A stretch of 53,609 bases of DNA, from NCBI GenBank assembly GCA_013288045.1, contig JABDCP010000001.1, positions 1-53,609 on the forward strand, given 5' to 3'. The translations under genes were made by a program, and so were the position numbers. The notes beneath the pieces are model-generated. The model searched no databases. It was not told the DNA's origin and saw nothing but the letters and a program-made list of their open reading frames with translations. Origin of the DNA: Candidatus Babelota bacterium (GTDB lineage Bacteria > Babelota > Babeliae > Babelales > Babelaceae). Below are positions 17,789 to 26,500 of this stretch, one piece after another. Positions within the stretch are counted from its first letter, which is position 1; each line of letters starts with the position of its first letter.

Positions 17789-18270
17789 AAAAACATCTTA
17801 TTCTAACTGTAGTGCTCCTTGGGAGCTCGAGTATTTTTGGATCTGAATCCTCTACCACAGCACATAGTACCATTGAACAAGTCTCCCCTGCTAGAGTCGC
17901 AAATTATGCAAATTATAGTAACGAGACTCCTCAAGCTTGGTTGGAAATCAGACAAACAATCTCGGCAGATATCCGATTGACCCATGCAAGGAATCTATTT
18001 CTTTCACTACTTAATAGCAACAATGCACCAAAAGATCATATTATTGATGCTGTATGTGAAGACCTTGCAGATTTATGGCTTCACAATCAATCTGAGTTAA
18101 GTTCCAAGGGCATAGAGGATGTCTCAACACTGATGAAAATTGCCCTTATAGCGAAAATAAATAGAGGACGCCCACTTCCAATAAGCGATAATCTAAAGCC
18201 TGATTTAATTAGAGCATTACAATCAAGATATTCTATCATTGATGATATCAAACATGCGCTCTATTTCTAG
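17785..18270 (+). CDS. Exported protein, tandem paralogue of the preceding gene
   Basis: 161 residues from the ATG at 17785, which overlaps the upstream stop (ATGA); no separate ribosome site is visible, implying translational coupling. It shares the signal peptide (LLGSSSIFGSES), the motif RVANYANY versus KVANYENY and the segment LTHARNLFLSLLNSN versus LAEAKALLFSLLQSQ. Unlike its partner it lacks the C-terminal hydrophobic helix, so one copy may be anchored and the other free. Function unknown. Confidence 0.72.
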   Translation: MKKHLILTVVLLGSSSIFGSESSTTAHSTIEQVSPARVANYANYSNETPQAWLEIRQTISADIRLTHARNLFLSLLNSNNAPKDHIIDAVCEDLADLWLHNQSELSSKGIEDVSTLMKIALIAKINRGRPLPISDNLKPDLIRALQSRYSIIDDIKHALYF

Positions 18271-18304
18271 GTATGGCAGTTGTCTGCTTAATTTACACTG
18301 GATT

Positions 18305-18326
18305 GACGTGAGTTTTAGCCCACGTC
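18305..18326. repeat. Short inverted repeat downstream of the exported pair
   Basis: GACGTG / CACGTC with a 10-nt loop, 35 bases after the stop. It is not followed by a T-run, so it is a weak terminator candidate at most. The rest of 18271-18451 shows no gene. Confidence 0.3.
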
Positions 18327-18451
18327 CTGTTGAGGTATCGTTGATTCAGAAATGTCTTATTCAATCCAATTTCAATACAACCCTGTTGCTTTGCAGATAG
18401 ATATTTTCTCTAGATCGCGTCGGTCTTTTTTTGCCCACCTGGGAACCCATA

Positions 18452-18480
18452 TTGATAAAAAGGCAGAATCGTAGTATAGT
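18452..18480 (+). promoter_or_regulatory. Promoter of the rpsA-ndk unit
   Basis: TTGATA (18452-18457), 17 nt, TATAGT (18475-18480). The transcript would start near 18487, giving a leader of about 70 nt before rpsA, long enough for autoregulatory binding by S1, although no specific structure was resolved. Confidence 0.6.
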
Positions 18481-18559
18481 GATCTAGTATTGTATCAGTT
18501 AAACCCTACAACCTTACCTATGGTTCTCATCGGTAACTATACTCTAGGAGCATATATAC

Positions 18560-20389
18560 ATGTCAAAAGAGATATTGCGTTCGTCGCAATTTCGCACCGT
18601 AGAACAACCTCTTGAGGATACTGGATTTACCCTCAATGAGGCACAAAAAAAAGACCTTGCTTCCCTCTATGAGGGCATAGCAGATTCATTCCGCCAAGGA
18701 GCAATCATCTCAGGAACCGTCTTGAAGGTTGACTCTGATGGGGTTCTTATAAATATCGGCTATAAATCAGATGGTCTTATCCCTGGGTATGAATTTACCC
18801 AACATGAGCTCAAAGCATTAAAGCCCGGTTCAACCCTAGAAGTTATGCTCGATGAGCTTGAGAACCATGTGGGCACTGTCATGCTCTCCTATGAGAAAGC
18901 GAAAGCGCTCAAAGCATGGAGCTCTATCATGAAGCTCTACAATGAAAATAAGCCTGTTGAAGGTATGGTTACCCATAAAGTTAAGGGTGGCTTAAGTGTT
19001 GATATTGGTATCCCTGCATTCTTACCGGGATCACAAGTCGATACCCAACGTGTTGCTGATTTTGACCAATTTGTCGGACAGAACATTGTTGCCCATATTA
19101 TCAAAGTTAATCAAAAACGGGGAAATGTGATTATTTCCCGTCGTAAGTACTTGAATGAAGAGCGTACTGAAAGTCGCAAAAAAGTTCTTGAAACACTTGA
19201 TGTTGGTTCAGTCGTTCAAGGAACGGTTAAAAATATCACCAAATATGGGGTATTTATCGACATTGGAGGCGTTGACGGACTTCTTCATATTACCGATATG
19301 ACCTGGGGACGCATTGGGCACCCTAGTGAGCTCGTTAAAATTGGCGATAAGGTAACTGTTAAAATCCTTTCGTTTGATAAAGAGCATGAAAAGATCTCAT
19401 TGGGCATGAAGCAACTTGCTGAAAATCCATGGGAAGCTATTGATGAGTCAATCAAAATTGGCTCAAAAGTTAAAGGCACTATATCAAGTATTACCGATTA
19501 TGGGCTTTTTGTTGAAGTGCGACCTGGAGTTGAAGGACTTATCCATATCTCAGAAGTATCATGGATTGATCGCATTACCGATCTTCATAAATACTACAAG
19601 GTCGGTGACAAAGTAGAAGCGCTTATCGTATCACTTGATAAAGAAAATCGTCGCATGTCCTTAAGCGTGAAACAGCTTGAACAAAATCCATGGGATGCAA
19701 TCAGCGAAAAATATGAAGTCGGACAGAAGATTACCGGCAAAGTAAGCAATGTTACTGAGTTTGGTATCTTTATTCAATTAGCTCCAGGGATTGATGGCCT
19801 TGTGCATATCTCAGACTTCTCATGGACTGAGCATATTGAACATCCTGCAGATCGCTATAAAAAAGGTGATCTTGTAGAAGCGGTAATTACCGGCATCAAT
19901 AAAGAGAGTAAGAAGATCTCCTTGGGTATCAAGCAGCTCACTCCAAATCCTTGGGAAGACATTGTGGAGAAATACCCCGTAGGTTCTTCTGTCGAGGGCG
20001 AAGTGAGTAAAATAACTAACTTTGGTGCTTTCGTAAAACTTCCTTCTGGTATAGAAGGGCTTGTGCACGTTTCTGAACTTGGCGGAGATGCAGAGAAGGT
20101 AGAGGATATCCTTAAAATTGGAGAATCCAGAACCTTTAAAGTTATCAAGGTAAGTCCTGAAGAGCATAAGCTTGGCTTGAGTCTGCGTAGCGATGAAGAA
20201 GTTGCTGCTTCAGCAGCTGCTAAAGAAAAAAGCAAAAAAGAAAAAGCTCCTACTATTGCTCGCAAGAAGCCTGAAACGACTACAGCTCCAGCTGCTCCTA
20301 AGCAAAAGTCACAGCTTCAGCTTGAGCTTGAGAAACATGCTGCACGAAAACAAGATGAGTCAAAAGAAGGCTCTTCAGATGATGAATAA
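18560..20389 (+). CDS. rpsA: 30S ribosomal protein S1
   Basis: 609 residues with six S1 (OB-fold) repeats at roughly 38-107, 127-196, 215-286, 300-373, 387-460 and 474-541, each ending in a characteristic ISLGMKQL or MSLSVKQL-type strand. The first two are the divergent ribosome-binding repeats and the last four the RNA-binding ones. The C-terminal tail of about 60 residues is rich in Lys, Ala and Pro. It binds mRNA and delivers it to the 30S subunit. AGGAG precedes the start. ndk follows 26 bases downstream in the same unit. Confidence 0.96.
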   Translation: MSKEILRSSQFRTVEQPLEDTGFTLNEAQKKDLASLYEGIADSFRQGAIISGTVLKVDSDGVLINIGYKSDGLIPGYEFTQHELKALKPGSTLEVMLDELENHVGTVMLSYEKAKALKAWSSIMKLYNENKPVEGMVTHKVKGGLSVDIGIPAFLPGSQVDTQRVADFDQFVGQNIVAHIIKVNQKRGNVIISRRKYLNEERTESRKKVLETLDVGSVVQGTVKNITKYGVFIDIGGVDGLLHITDMTWGRIGHPSELVKIGDKVTVKILSFDKEHEKISLGMKQLAENPWEAIDESIKIGSKVKGTISSITDYGLFVEVRPGVEGLIHISEVSWIDRITDLHKYYKVGDKVEALIVSLDKENRRMSLSVKQLEQNPWDAISEKYEVGQKITGKVSNVTEFGIFIQLAPGIDGLVHISDFSWTEHIEHPADRYKKGDLVEAVITGINKESKKISLGIKQLTPNPWEDIVEKYPVGSSVEGEVSKITNFGAFVKLPSGIEGLVHVSELGGDAEKVEDILKIGESRTFKVIKVSPEEHKLGLSLRSDEEVAASAAAKEKSKKEKAPTIARKKPETTTAPAAPKQKSQLQLELEKHAARKQDESKEGSSDDE

Positions 20390-20415
20390 CGTGCTGAATA
20401 ACGAAGGAGCCTTTC

Positions 20416-20823
20416 ATGGTTGAAAGAACGCTTGCCATTATTAAACCGGATGCCGTAGCGCTTGGACAAAGCGGTATGATCATTTCGATTATTGAATTGA
20501 ATAAGTTCTCAATCGCCGGCATGAAAAAAGTTCACCTCTCAAAAACTGAGGCTGAAAAGTTCTATGCTGTACACAAAGAGAGACCCTTCTACGGTGAGCT
20601 TGTTGAAAGCATGACCAAAGGACCGGTCATCGTTATGGTGCTTGAAAAAGAGAATGCTATTAAAGACTGGCGCGATCTCATGGGAGCAACAAACCCTACA
20701 GCAGCCGCCATAGGAACCATCCGTAAAATGTTTGGCATCTCCATAGGAAGCAATACAACCCATGGTTCTGATGCTCCTGAGACTGCACGAGTTGAAGTTC
20801 CTTTCTTCTTTCCAAACATGTAA
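20416..20823 (+). CDS. ndk: Nucleoside diphosphate kinase
   Basis: 135 residues, the standard size. It transfers the terminal phosphate from ATP to other nucleoside diphosphates through a phosphohistidine. The family start ERTLAIIKPDAV and the active-site motif NTTHGSD (His near residue 114) are intact, as is the loop GATNPTAAAIGTIR. AAGGAG lies before the ATG. It is followed at once by a strong intrinsic terminator, so it ends the rpsA transcript. Confidence 0.97.
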   Translation: MVERTLAIIKPDAVALGQSGMIISIIELNKFSIAGMKKVHLSKTEAEKFYAVHKERPFYGELVESMTKGPVIVMVLEKENAIKDWRDLMGATNPTAAAIGTIRKMFGISIGSNTTHGSDAPETARVEVPFFFPNM

Positions 20824-20828
20824 TCTCA

Positions 20829-20867
20829 AGCGGGGATAGATATTATCTATCCCCGCTTTTCTTCTCT
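20829..20867 (+). terminator. Rho-independent terminator after ndk
   Basis: 13-bp perfect stem AGCGGGGATAGAT / ATCTATCCCCGCT (20829-20841 with 20845-20857), 3-nt loop, followed by TTTTCTTCTC. It begins six bases after the ndk stop and is the clearest terminator in the window. Confidence 0.9.
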
Positions 20868-20929
20868 TCAAAGTTCAAGCGTTCTTGCGCTCAATTAGAT
20901 ATGGAAAAATCAGCTATTGTTTGGGTTGG

Positions 20930-21442
20930 TTAAGAGACAGAATCTTTTTCAATGCCGCGGCTTTTAAGAAATTCATCAAGGATCCCATTAATGAACTTAT
21001 AGGCATCTTTTTCTGCAAAACATTTAGCGAGCTCTACGGCTTCATTAATAATCACGGCCGCGTCCGTACTTGAATGCTGCAATTCCCATACAGCGAAGCG
21101 TAAAATAAGCTTTGTTGCGACGCCAAGTCGGTCAAATCGCCAATTCTCTATGAGAGGTGTAATCTGCACATCAAGAACCGCCCGCTCTGAAGAGACGGCC
21201 AGGGCTGTTTTAAAAACAGTACTATCCTGGGGTATAATAACACCAAACCCTCGAGAAAGATTATCAACTATAGACTCTAGGGAAACTTCATAATCAAAGG
21301 CATCAACTGCATAGAGCACTTGAAAAATTAAAGAACGCTGCTCTGTGACGGTAAGGTCTGAACAAAGAAGATCTGAATAACTCTCGCTAAACTCTGGCAT
21401 CTGCTCGCTACCACTCTCGCGCATATCGCTATTCATGCACAT
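20930..21442 (-). CDS. nusB: Transcription antitermination/ribosome biogenesis factor NusB
   Basis: 170 residues, slightly long because of an acidic N-terminal extension of about 30 residues before the conserved domain (EQRSLIFQVLYAVD). The C-terminal signature (ILRFAVWEL, INEAVELAKCFAEKDAYKFINGILDEF) is typical of NusB. It binds boxA RNA with S10 in rRNA antitermination. It starts two bases after the efp stop; efp-nusB linkage is common in bacteria. Internal ATGs at 21436 and 21424 are alternative starts. Confidence 0.92.
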   Translation of the reverse strand: MCMNSDMRESGSEQMPEFSESYSDLLCSDLTVTEQRSLIFQVLYAVDAFDYEVSLESIVDNLSRGFGVIIPQDSTVFKTALAVSSERAVLDVQITPLIENWRFDRLGVATKLILRFAVWELQHSSTDAAVIINEAVELAKCFAEKDAYKFINGILDEFLKSRGIEKDSVS

Positions 21443-21444
21443 GA

Positions 21445-22017
21445 TTATTTCTTAGCATCGACCCGTTCTATATATTTACCCTCGCGGGTATCTATTTTAA
21501 TGATATTACCTTCATTTACAAATAGAGGCACCTGTATCACCAGGCCTGTTTCTAAGGTTGCGGGCTTCGTAGCACCACCTTGTGCAGTATCACCGCGCAC
21601 TCCAGGCGGAGTCTCTTTCACTGCAAGTTCCATAAACAATGGAGGGGTCACCGTAATCGGTTTCTCATTAAAATAGAGTACACTATACGCTGTTTGCTCT
21701 TTAAGATAATCAAGGACCTCACTTACCTGGTCCTTGCTAAATGCCATCTGTTCATATGATTCTTGATCAAGAAACTCATAAAGCCCGTCCTGCTCATAGA
21801 GGTAGAGCATATCCTTAAATTCTAAGTCGGGAGATTCTAGTTTTTCCTCAGACCGGAAGGTTTCTTCATGTATATTGCCAGAGATAAGGTTTTTCATTTT
21901 GGTACGCATAAAGGCACCACCCTTACCAGGTTTTACGTGCTGATATTCGGTAACCGAATACGGCTCACCTCTAAAGAGTATCTTAGTTCCCTTACGCAAA
22001 TCTCCAGCTAATACCAC
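21445..22017 (-). CDS. efp: Elongation factor P
   Basis: 190 residues from a GTG start with AAAGGA seven bases upstream. It has the three OB-like domains of EF-P. The modified-lysine loop reads KPGKGGAF (Lys near residue 32), and the C-terminal signature GLVIQVPLFVNEGNIIKIDTREGKYIERV is complete. EF-P relieves ribosome stalling at polyproline. No lysine-modifying enzyme gene (epmA, ymfI or earP) lies in the window. Confidence 0.97.
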   Translation of the reverse strand: MVLAGDLRKGTKILFRGEPYSVTEYQHVKPGKGGAFMRTKMKNLISGNIHEETFRSEEKLESPDLEFKDMLYLYEQDGLYEFLDQESYEQMAFSKDQVSEVLDYLKEQTAYSVLYFNEKPITVTPPLFMELAVKETPPGVRGDTAQGGATKPATLETGLVIQVPLFVNEGNIIKIDTREGKYIERVDAKK

Positions 22018-22059
22018 GGCCGTTCCTTTGTTAAAAGTAAGATTTTCAAACTTTTTTTC

Positions 22060-22087
22060 AGTATAATCAATATAAAAAAAGAATCAA
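22060..22087 (-). promoter_or_regulatory. Promoter of the efp-nusB operon
   Basis: On the minus strand TTGATT (22087-22082), 16 nt, TATACT (22065-22060), about 43 bases before the efp GTG. Confidence 0.5.
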
Positions 22088-22192
22088 TCTCCAGTATGAG
22101 AGTTATTATCCTCGCCTAGCATTTCTTATACAATACTTCCCTGCAGCTTTCCTAGCTCCCAATAGGAACTGTTCTCCAGTTTAAAGAAAAAA

Positions 22193-22250
22193 CCAAACGA
22201 GGGGCTATCGCTTAGAAAAAAGCTACGTAGAAGGCTCATCCATCGTTTGG
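22193..22250. repeat. 8-bp inverted repeat bounding a 42-nt segment between efp and glyA
   Basis: CCAAACGA (22193-22200) and TCGTTTGG (22243-22250) are perfect complements. They lie in the 385-base divergent region (22018-22402) which otherwise holds the efp promoter and no supported gene. The segment could fold as an RNA in the glyA leader, but it does not match the glycine, SAM or THF riboswitch sequences I know. Confidence 0.35.
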
Positions 22251-22402
22251 AAGATACGAGAGGACCTCCAATTACCCTTCTTGGCCAATCACCTGTCATT
22301 ACTAGCTTTTTACCCTTTTTGTAACGAACTTGACAGCTCCTTCGCATCAAAATATCCTAGTCTCAAATAAAATAATCGCATCTTGGTATGAAAAGGTATT
22401 CT

Positions 22403-23701
22403 ATGACTGATGATACGTTGCACTTCTTAGATAACCATCCTTTTCTTAACAAAGATGGCGAAGATTATAAAAACTTATTGCACACCCTTGATCCACAAAT
22501 CTCATCATATATCATCGAAGAAGTGCAGGCTCAAAGAGAATCCCTAAACTTCATTGCATCAGAGAATTATGCCTATGATGCAGTTCGTGAAGTCCTTGGG
22601 TCTGTATTAACCAATATCTACGCTGAAGGGTACCCCGGTAAAAGGTACTACCCAGGATGCTCAGCAAGCGATGAAGTCGAGACTCTAACTGTAGAGCGCT
22701 GCAAAGCCCTTTTCCGTGGGGAGCATGCAAACGTCCAGCCCCATTCAGGTTCCCAAGCAAATATGGCAGTGCTTTCATCAGTACTAGAGCCTGGAGATAC
22801 CCTCATGGGATTGAGTTTATCCTGTGGAGGCCATTTAACCCATGGACACCCGGTAAGCTTTTCTGGCATGTTCTACAAAAGCATCGCATACACCGTGGAT
22901 CCTAAAACTGAGTATATCGATTATGAAGCTCTTAATAACCTTGCCCAATTTCATAAGCCAAAACTCATCATTACCGGCGGCTCTTCATATAGTCGTCTCA
23001 TTGACCTTGAAAAGTTTCAAAGGATAGCTCAATCGGTAAATGCATATCTTCTTGTAGACATTGCTCATACAGCAGGACTCATTGCAGCAGAAATATTTCC
23101 AAGCCCATTTCCTTACGCAGATTTTGTCACTGGAACTACCCACAAAACACTCCGTGGACCACGTGGAGGTTTCATTTTATGCAAAAAAATACACCAAGAA
23201 CGGGTCGATAGAGCCGTTTTCCCAGGCACCCAGGGCGGACCCTCAATGAATAATATTGCGGCTAAAGGAGTGGCTTTCCATCTTGCCTCAAGAGCAGAGT
23301 TTGTTGAATATATGAAGAAAAGTATTGCTCTTGCAAAGTTCATGACTCGAGCATTTGAAAAGCGTGGATATCGTATCGTATCTGGAGGCACAGATTGCCA
23401 CCTATTTGTTATCGATCTTACTAACCTTGATACCACAGGACGAGCAGCCGAAGCACTCTTAGAAAAAGTCGGTATCTTAGTCAGTCGGAGTGCAATACCT
23501 TTTGATCCTCAAAAGCCGCTCATTACGAGCGGTATTCGACTCGGTACACTTGCCTGTGCTGCAAGAAATATAACTGAAGAACAGGCCTACGATGCCATTG
23601 ACTCGATAGATATCATCCTTAGAAACCCTTCGGATGAACAAATTCATCAGACTATCAAAGACCGTATAAAAAACATTGCGTTACAGCTAATCGAACTATG
23701 A
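22403..23701 (+). CDS. glyA: Serine hydroxymethyltransferase
   Basis: 432 residues from the ATG at 22403, with AAAAGG at 22391-22396; an upstream ATG at 22388 overlaps that site and is less likely. It converts serine and tetrahydrofolate to glycine and methylene-THF using PLP. LNFIASENY, the GYPGKRYYPGC loop, LVDIAHTAGL and the PLP-lysine region TTHKTLRGPRGG are all intact. Compared with the usual protein there is an extra N-terminal segment of about 20 residues (LDNHPFLNKDGEDYKN). It appears monocistronic. Confidence 0.96.
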   Translation: MTDDTLHFLDNHPFLNKDGEDYKNLLHTLDPQISSYIIEEVQAQRESLNFIASENYAYDAVREVLGSVLTNIYAEGYPGKRYYPGCSASDEVETLTVERCKALFRGEHANVQPHSGSQANMAVLSSVLEPGDTLMGLSLSCGGHLTHGHPVSFSGMFYKSIAYTVDPKTEYIDYEALNNLAQFHKPKLIITGGSSYSRLIDLEKFQRIAQSVNAYLLVDIAHTAGLIAAEIFPSPFPYADFVTGTTHKTLRGPRGGFILCKKIHQERVDRAVFPGTQGGPSMNNIAAKGVAFHLASRAEFVEYMKKSIALAKFMTRAFEKRGYRIVSGGTDCHLFVIDLTNLDTTGRAAEALLEKVGILVSRSAIPFDPQKPLITSGIRLGTLACAARNITEEQAYDAIDSIDIILRNPSDEQIHQTIKDRIKNIALQLIEL

Positions 23702-23818
23702 GTTCATGGGTAGATAAGAAATGTGTTTGCTCGGTACATAAGCAAAAACAGATTATCTTTCCCCTCTCGCGAAAAGAAAAGATATATGACTTGGTCCTTA
23801 GAAATCAGGAAAGCTTAA

Positions 23819-24889
23819 CTAATTACAATACTGGTACGCAAAATATGCTCCGCTAAGGACTACGCCTCCTGCGACCAAAGAATTTGTAAGGGTAATAGAG
23901 CTCGGCGTCTCAACCTTTGGAGCTAGTACTCCAAGCTTTACGAGTTCTTCTCGCGCTTGTTCAGCGTTTTTATAGAGAATTGCATTCTGAATACCAACGC
24001 GCTTTGCAGCAAGAACATTTTCAGGTTGATCATCCATAAATACGATATCATCAAGGGTTAAAGGTTGCTCCCTGAACTCAGGCAACTCGTTAAGCGCTTC
24101 AAAAACAAGAGTGTATGCCTCGTCATTTGGCTTAATGGTGCCTAAATCACCAGAATAGAAAAGATGCTGGAACTTGCTAAAAATACTCTTTTTAAAGCGC
24201 ACTTCGAGAACGTGTGCAGCCCGCTTATCCGCATTTGAAAGGGCAGCCAAAACAAACTTCTTGGTCCCATCTTCATGATTTTGCGATGCTAACTCCTGAA
24301 GAAGTTTAACGCCATCTCTAAGCTCACTATTCATTGCAGCATTAACCTCTGGAGTAAATATGAGCCGAATCGCTTCCGCCACAAGATATGCCTCGCGATC
24401 ACTCGCCAAGAAGTGTCCCTGACCATATCCCTGCGCCTTGAACTCTTCAAGCTTTTTATAGGCGAGAGCCATGGCAGCCTTATCCGAGATATGACCTGCT
24501 TGATACGCACTAATTAGGTATGGAAGCTCTTTTCCAGATGTGGTTCTTGTAGGAGTTATATGTGGCGCTTCTATTTTTTCAGCCGATTGCTGTGCTCGTA
24601 ATTTTTTATACCAGACTGTCTGATCAAAATCATCAGAATGTTGACGAATTTCATCTTCAGGGATGGCTTGAAGCATCCCAAAAATAATTTTTTCTAATCC
24701 TTTTGGATTCTTAAAATCACGTATGGCATAAGAGATTATGTTCCCAAGACCAAGCTCCTGGGTATAGGAAAATGCTGAAAATTTATAAAATAGACCTCCC
24801 AAATCAAGCAAAAGAACTCGGGGTTCAGCACAAAGACCGATGGGTAGCAAGAATAGGAAACTAAGGGCAAGGATGTAACTTTTTTTCAT
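23819..24889 (-). CDS. Exported HAD-superfamily hydrolase-like protein
   Basis: 356 residues with GAGGAG upstream. A signal peptide (LALSFLFLLPIGLCA) is followed directly by HAD motif I in the form LLLDLGGLF, where the second acid of DxD is glycine, as in the DLGG subgroup of HAD proteins. Motif II is AALSNAD, motif III the lysine in GTIKPNDEAY and motif IV FMDDQPENV. A large helical cap lies between motifs I and II. A C-terminal hydrophobic stretch (SLVAGGVVLSGAYFAYQYC) may anchor it. Export of a HAD enzyme is unusual. It lies 30 bases downstream of a glycosyltransferase gene and is probably co-transcribed with it. Confidence 0.78.
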   Translation of the reverse strand: MKKSYILALSFLFLLPIGLCAEPRVLLLDLGGLFYKFSAFSYTQELGLGNIISYAIRDFKNPKGLEKIIFGMLQAIPEDEIRQHSDDFDQTVWYKKLRAQQSAEKIEAPHITPTRTTSGKELPYLISAYQAGHISDKAAMALAYKKLEEFKAQGYGQGHFLASDREAYLVAEAIRLIFTPEVNAAMNSELRDGVKLLQELASQNHEDGTKKFVLAALSNADKRAAHVLEVRFKKSIFSKFQHLFYSGDLGTIKPNDEAYTLVFEALNELPEFREQPLTLDDIVFMDDQPENVLAAKRVGIQNAILYKNAEQAREELVKLGVLAPKVETPSSITLTNSLVAGGVVLSGAYFAYQYCN

Positions 24890-24919
24890 AAAACTCCTCT
24901 ATTTGATACTACCAGTATA

Positions 24920-26221
24920 CTATAAAAGCATATTTTTCACAACCCTTACGATGGTCTGATCGTATCGTTCGCATGAAAAAGCCGCCATCCTTTTTTTTAT
25001 GGCGTCAGTATACACACTATCCCTAAAGTATTTGGGAAGTATGTCCTTCAGACAATCATAATCATCTAAAGGTTCCGCAAACCCGTGTTTAACCATAAAA
25101 TCAATATTGAGCTGTTCCCAAAAGATCGTCCCTTGAGTCTTATCAAGAATCATGGGGACTCGTAACATCAACGCTTCACACACCGAATTGGGACCGGGTT
25201 TCGTGATTAACACATCAGATATGGCCATCAGATCAGCAATTTGGTTGGTATACCCAAAAACTGATATCGTAATGCCTTCGGGGAGGAAAATCTTATTAAT
25301 ATTTCGTTTCAGTCGTTCATTTCGACCTAAACATACAATGATATGCATAGGCATACCAAGCCGTGCAAGTTGTCTGACGTAGCGATAGCTTGATTGGGAG
25401 CCCGCACCTCCCATAAAAACCATGACCACTGGCTTTTTAGAAGGTATCTCGAACTTGTCCTTCAATGCGGGAATGTTTTTGGGGGTATAAAATTCAGGAC
25501 GCAGGGGAAAACCGGTGATAATGACCTGCTCTTTAGGAATCTGGGCCTCGGAAATTTTCTGCCAGAGACCTGGATCATCAAATGCAAGCGTGTAGCGGAA
25601 CTTTTTAAAATAGGGTGGATGAACTCCCGTCAAATAATTAGTCGTATCAAGATCATTCGTGAGAACTAGAAAGGGAATCTCGAGTTTTTCGCAAGCTTCT
25701 AAAAGAGCTCCGTTTACAAAGGGCATCACCGAGATAATCAGATCCGGCTTTGCATCCCTAAAAAAATCCATCGTTAATTTTACCAGAGCTCCGTGGCGCC
25801 AGGTGAGATACTTCTTACCACCTTGTGAATACTGTCCGATAAGATTCGTCCATCCACATCTTATAAAAAAATTATAGAGATCTTCGCCATCAACTTTTCC
25901 AAAAGTCATCGTGCCAAGAGTATCTACCGGTGCATAGACAGTTCTCATAGTATCTAAAACGGTTATATCATGCTCTTTTAAGTAGGTGCATAGACCATTT
26001 GCCACCGACATATGGCCACCACCACCCGCACATGAGAAAATAAGGATATTCTTTTTTTGAGAATTTGTTGGACGTACGTACCTTTTTCGTTCTCCAGGGC
26101 GCTTCACGGGTCCCTCAATTTGACCTGACGCAGTTCGTGCGTCACGGCGAAAAGGATGGCGCCCATCAAGCGAAACAATCATCAGACCGAAAAAAAGGAA
26201 GGTGTACAGAGTTTTTTTCAT
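24920..26221 (-). CDS. MGDG synthase-like glycosyltransferase (GT28) with N-terminal hydrophobic segment
   Basis: 433 residues. After a signal-like segment (TLYTFLFFGLMIVSLDG) and a basic linker comes the N-terminal domain of the monogalactosyldiacylglycerol-synthase family (FSCAGGGGHMSVANGL, PDLIISVMPFVNGALLEA). The GT28 C-terminal domain follows (VVMVFMGGAGSQSSYRYV, then LITKPGPNSVCEAL for nucleotide-sugar binding). Relatives such as UgtP move sugar from UDP-sugars to diacylglycerol. These enzymes normally sit on the cytoplasmic face, so the hydrophobic N-terminus may be an anchor rather than a cleaved signal. The ribosome site is weak. Confidence 0.82.
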   Translation of the reverse strand: MKKTLYTFLFFGLMIVSLDGRHPFRRDARTASGQIEGPVKRPGERKRYVRPTNSQKKNILIFSCAGGGGHMSVANGLCTYLKEHDITVLDTMRTVYAPVDTLGTMTFGKVDGEDLYNFFIRCGWTNLIGQYSQGGKKYLTWRHGALVKLTMDFFRDAKPDLIISVMPFVNGALLEACEKLEIPFLVLTNDLDTTNYLTGVHPPYFKKFRYTLAFDDPGLWQKISEAQIPKEQVIITGFPLRPEFYTPKNIPALKDKFEIPSKKPVVMVFMGGAGSQSSYRYVRQLARLGMPMHIIVCLGRNERLKRNINKIFLPEGITISVFGYTNQIADLMAISDVLITKPGPNSVCEALMLRVPMILDKTQGTIFWEQLNIDFMVKHGFAEPLDDYDCLKDILPKYFRDSVYTDAIKKRMAAFSCERYDQTIVRVVKNMLL

Positions 26222-26417
26222 GAAGATATTCAGTTACATCCTACGATGCAAAACAAAGAAAACTGCATCTGGCTCGTCTATGAGGAAAGTATAGCATACT
26301 TCTTAGAAAAGGAAATTCCTTCGCTGTACCCTATCCTAGAGAAGCATTCTGATCTTTAACCAACACAAAGTACCATACAAAACTCAATTCTAAAAAAAGA
26401 AATGTATCGAGAAAGGT

Positions 26418-26464
26418 AAAAAACTGCAAACAACGAGGAAGAGCTTGTACTCATCCTCGTTGTT
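26418..26464 (-). terminator. Rho-independent terminator for the 26501-27094 gene
   Basis: On the minus strand an 11-bp stem (plus-strand 26429-26439 with 26454-26464, 14-nt loop) is followed by GCAG and six T (plus-strand A-run 26418-26423). It lies 37 bases past the stop of the exported-protein gene. Confidence 0.75.
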
Positions 26465-26500
26465 GTCAAATCCGTATTTTGCAAAATTCGAAAAAAGTCA

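Noticed and set aside
22126-22350. Minus-strand frame of 74 codons in the efp-glyA interval
   Set aside because: No start signals, no family features, and it spans the inverted repeat; likely chance.
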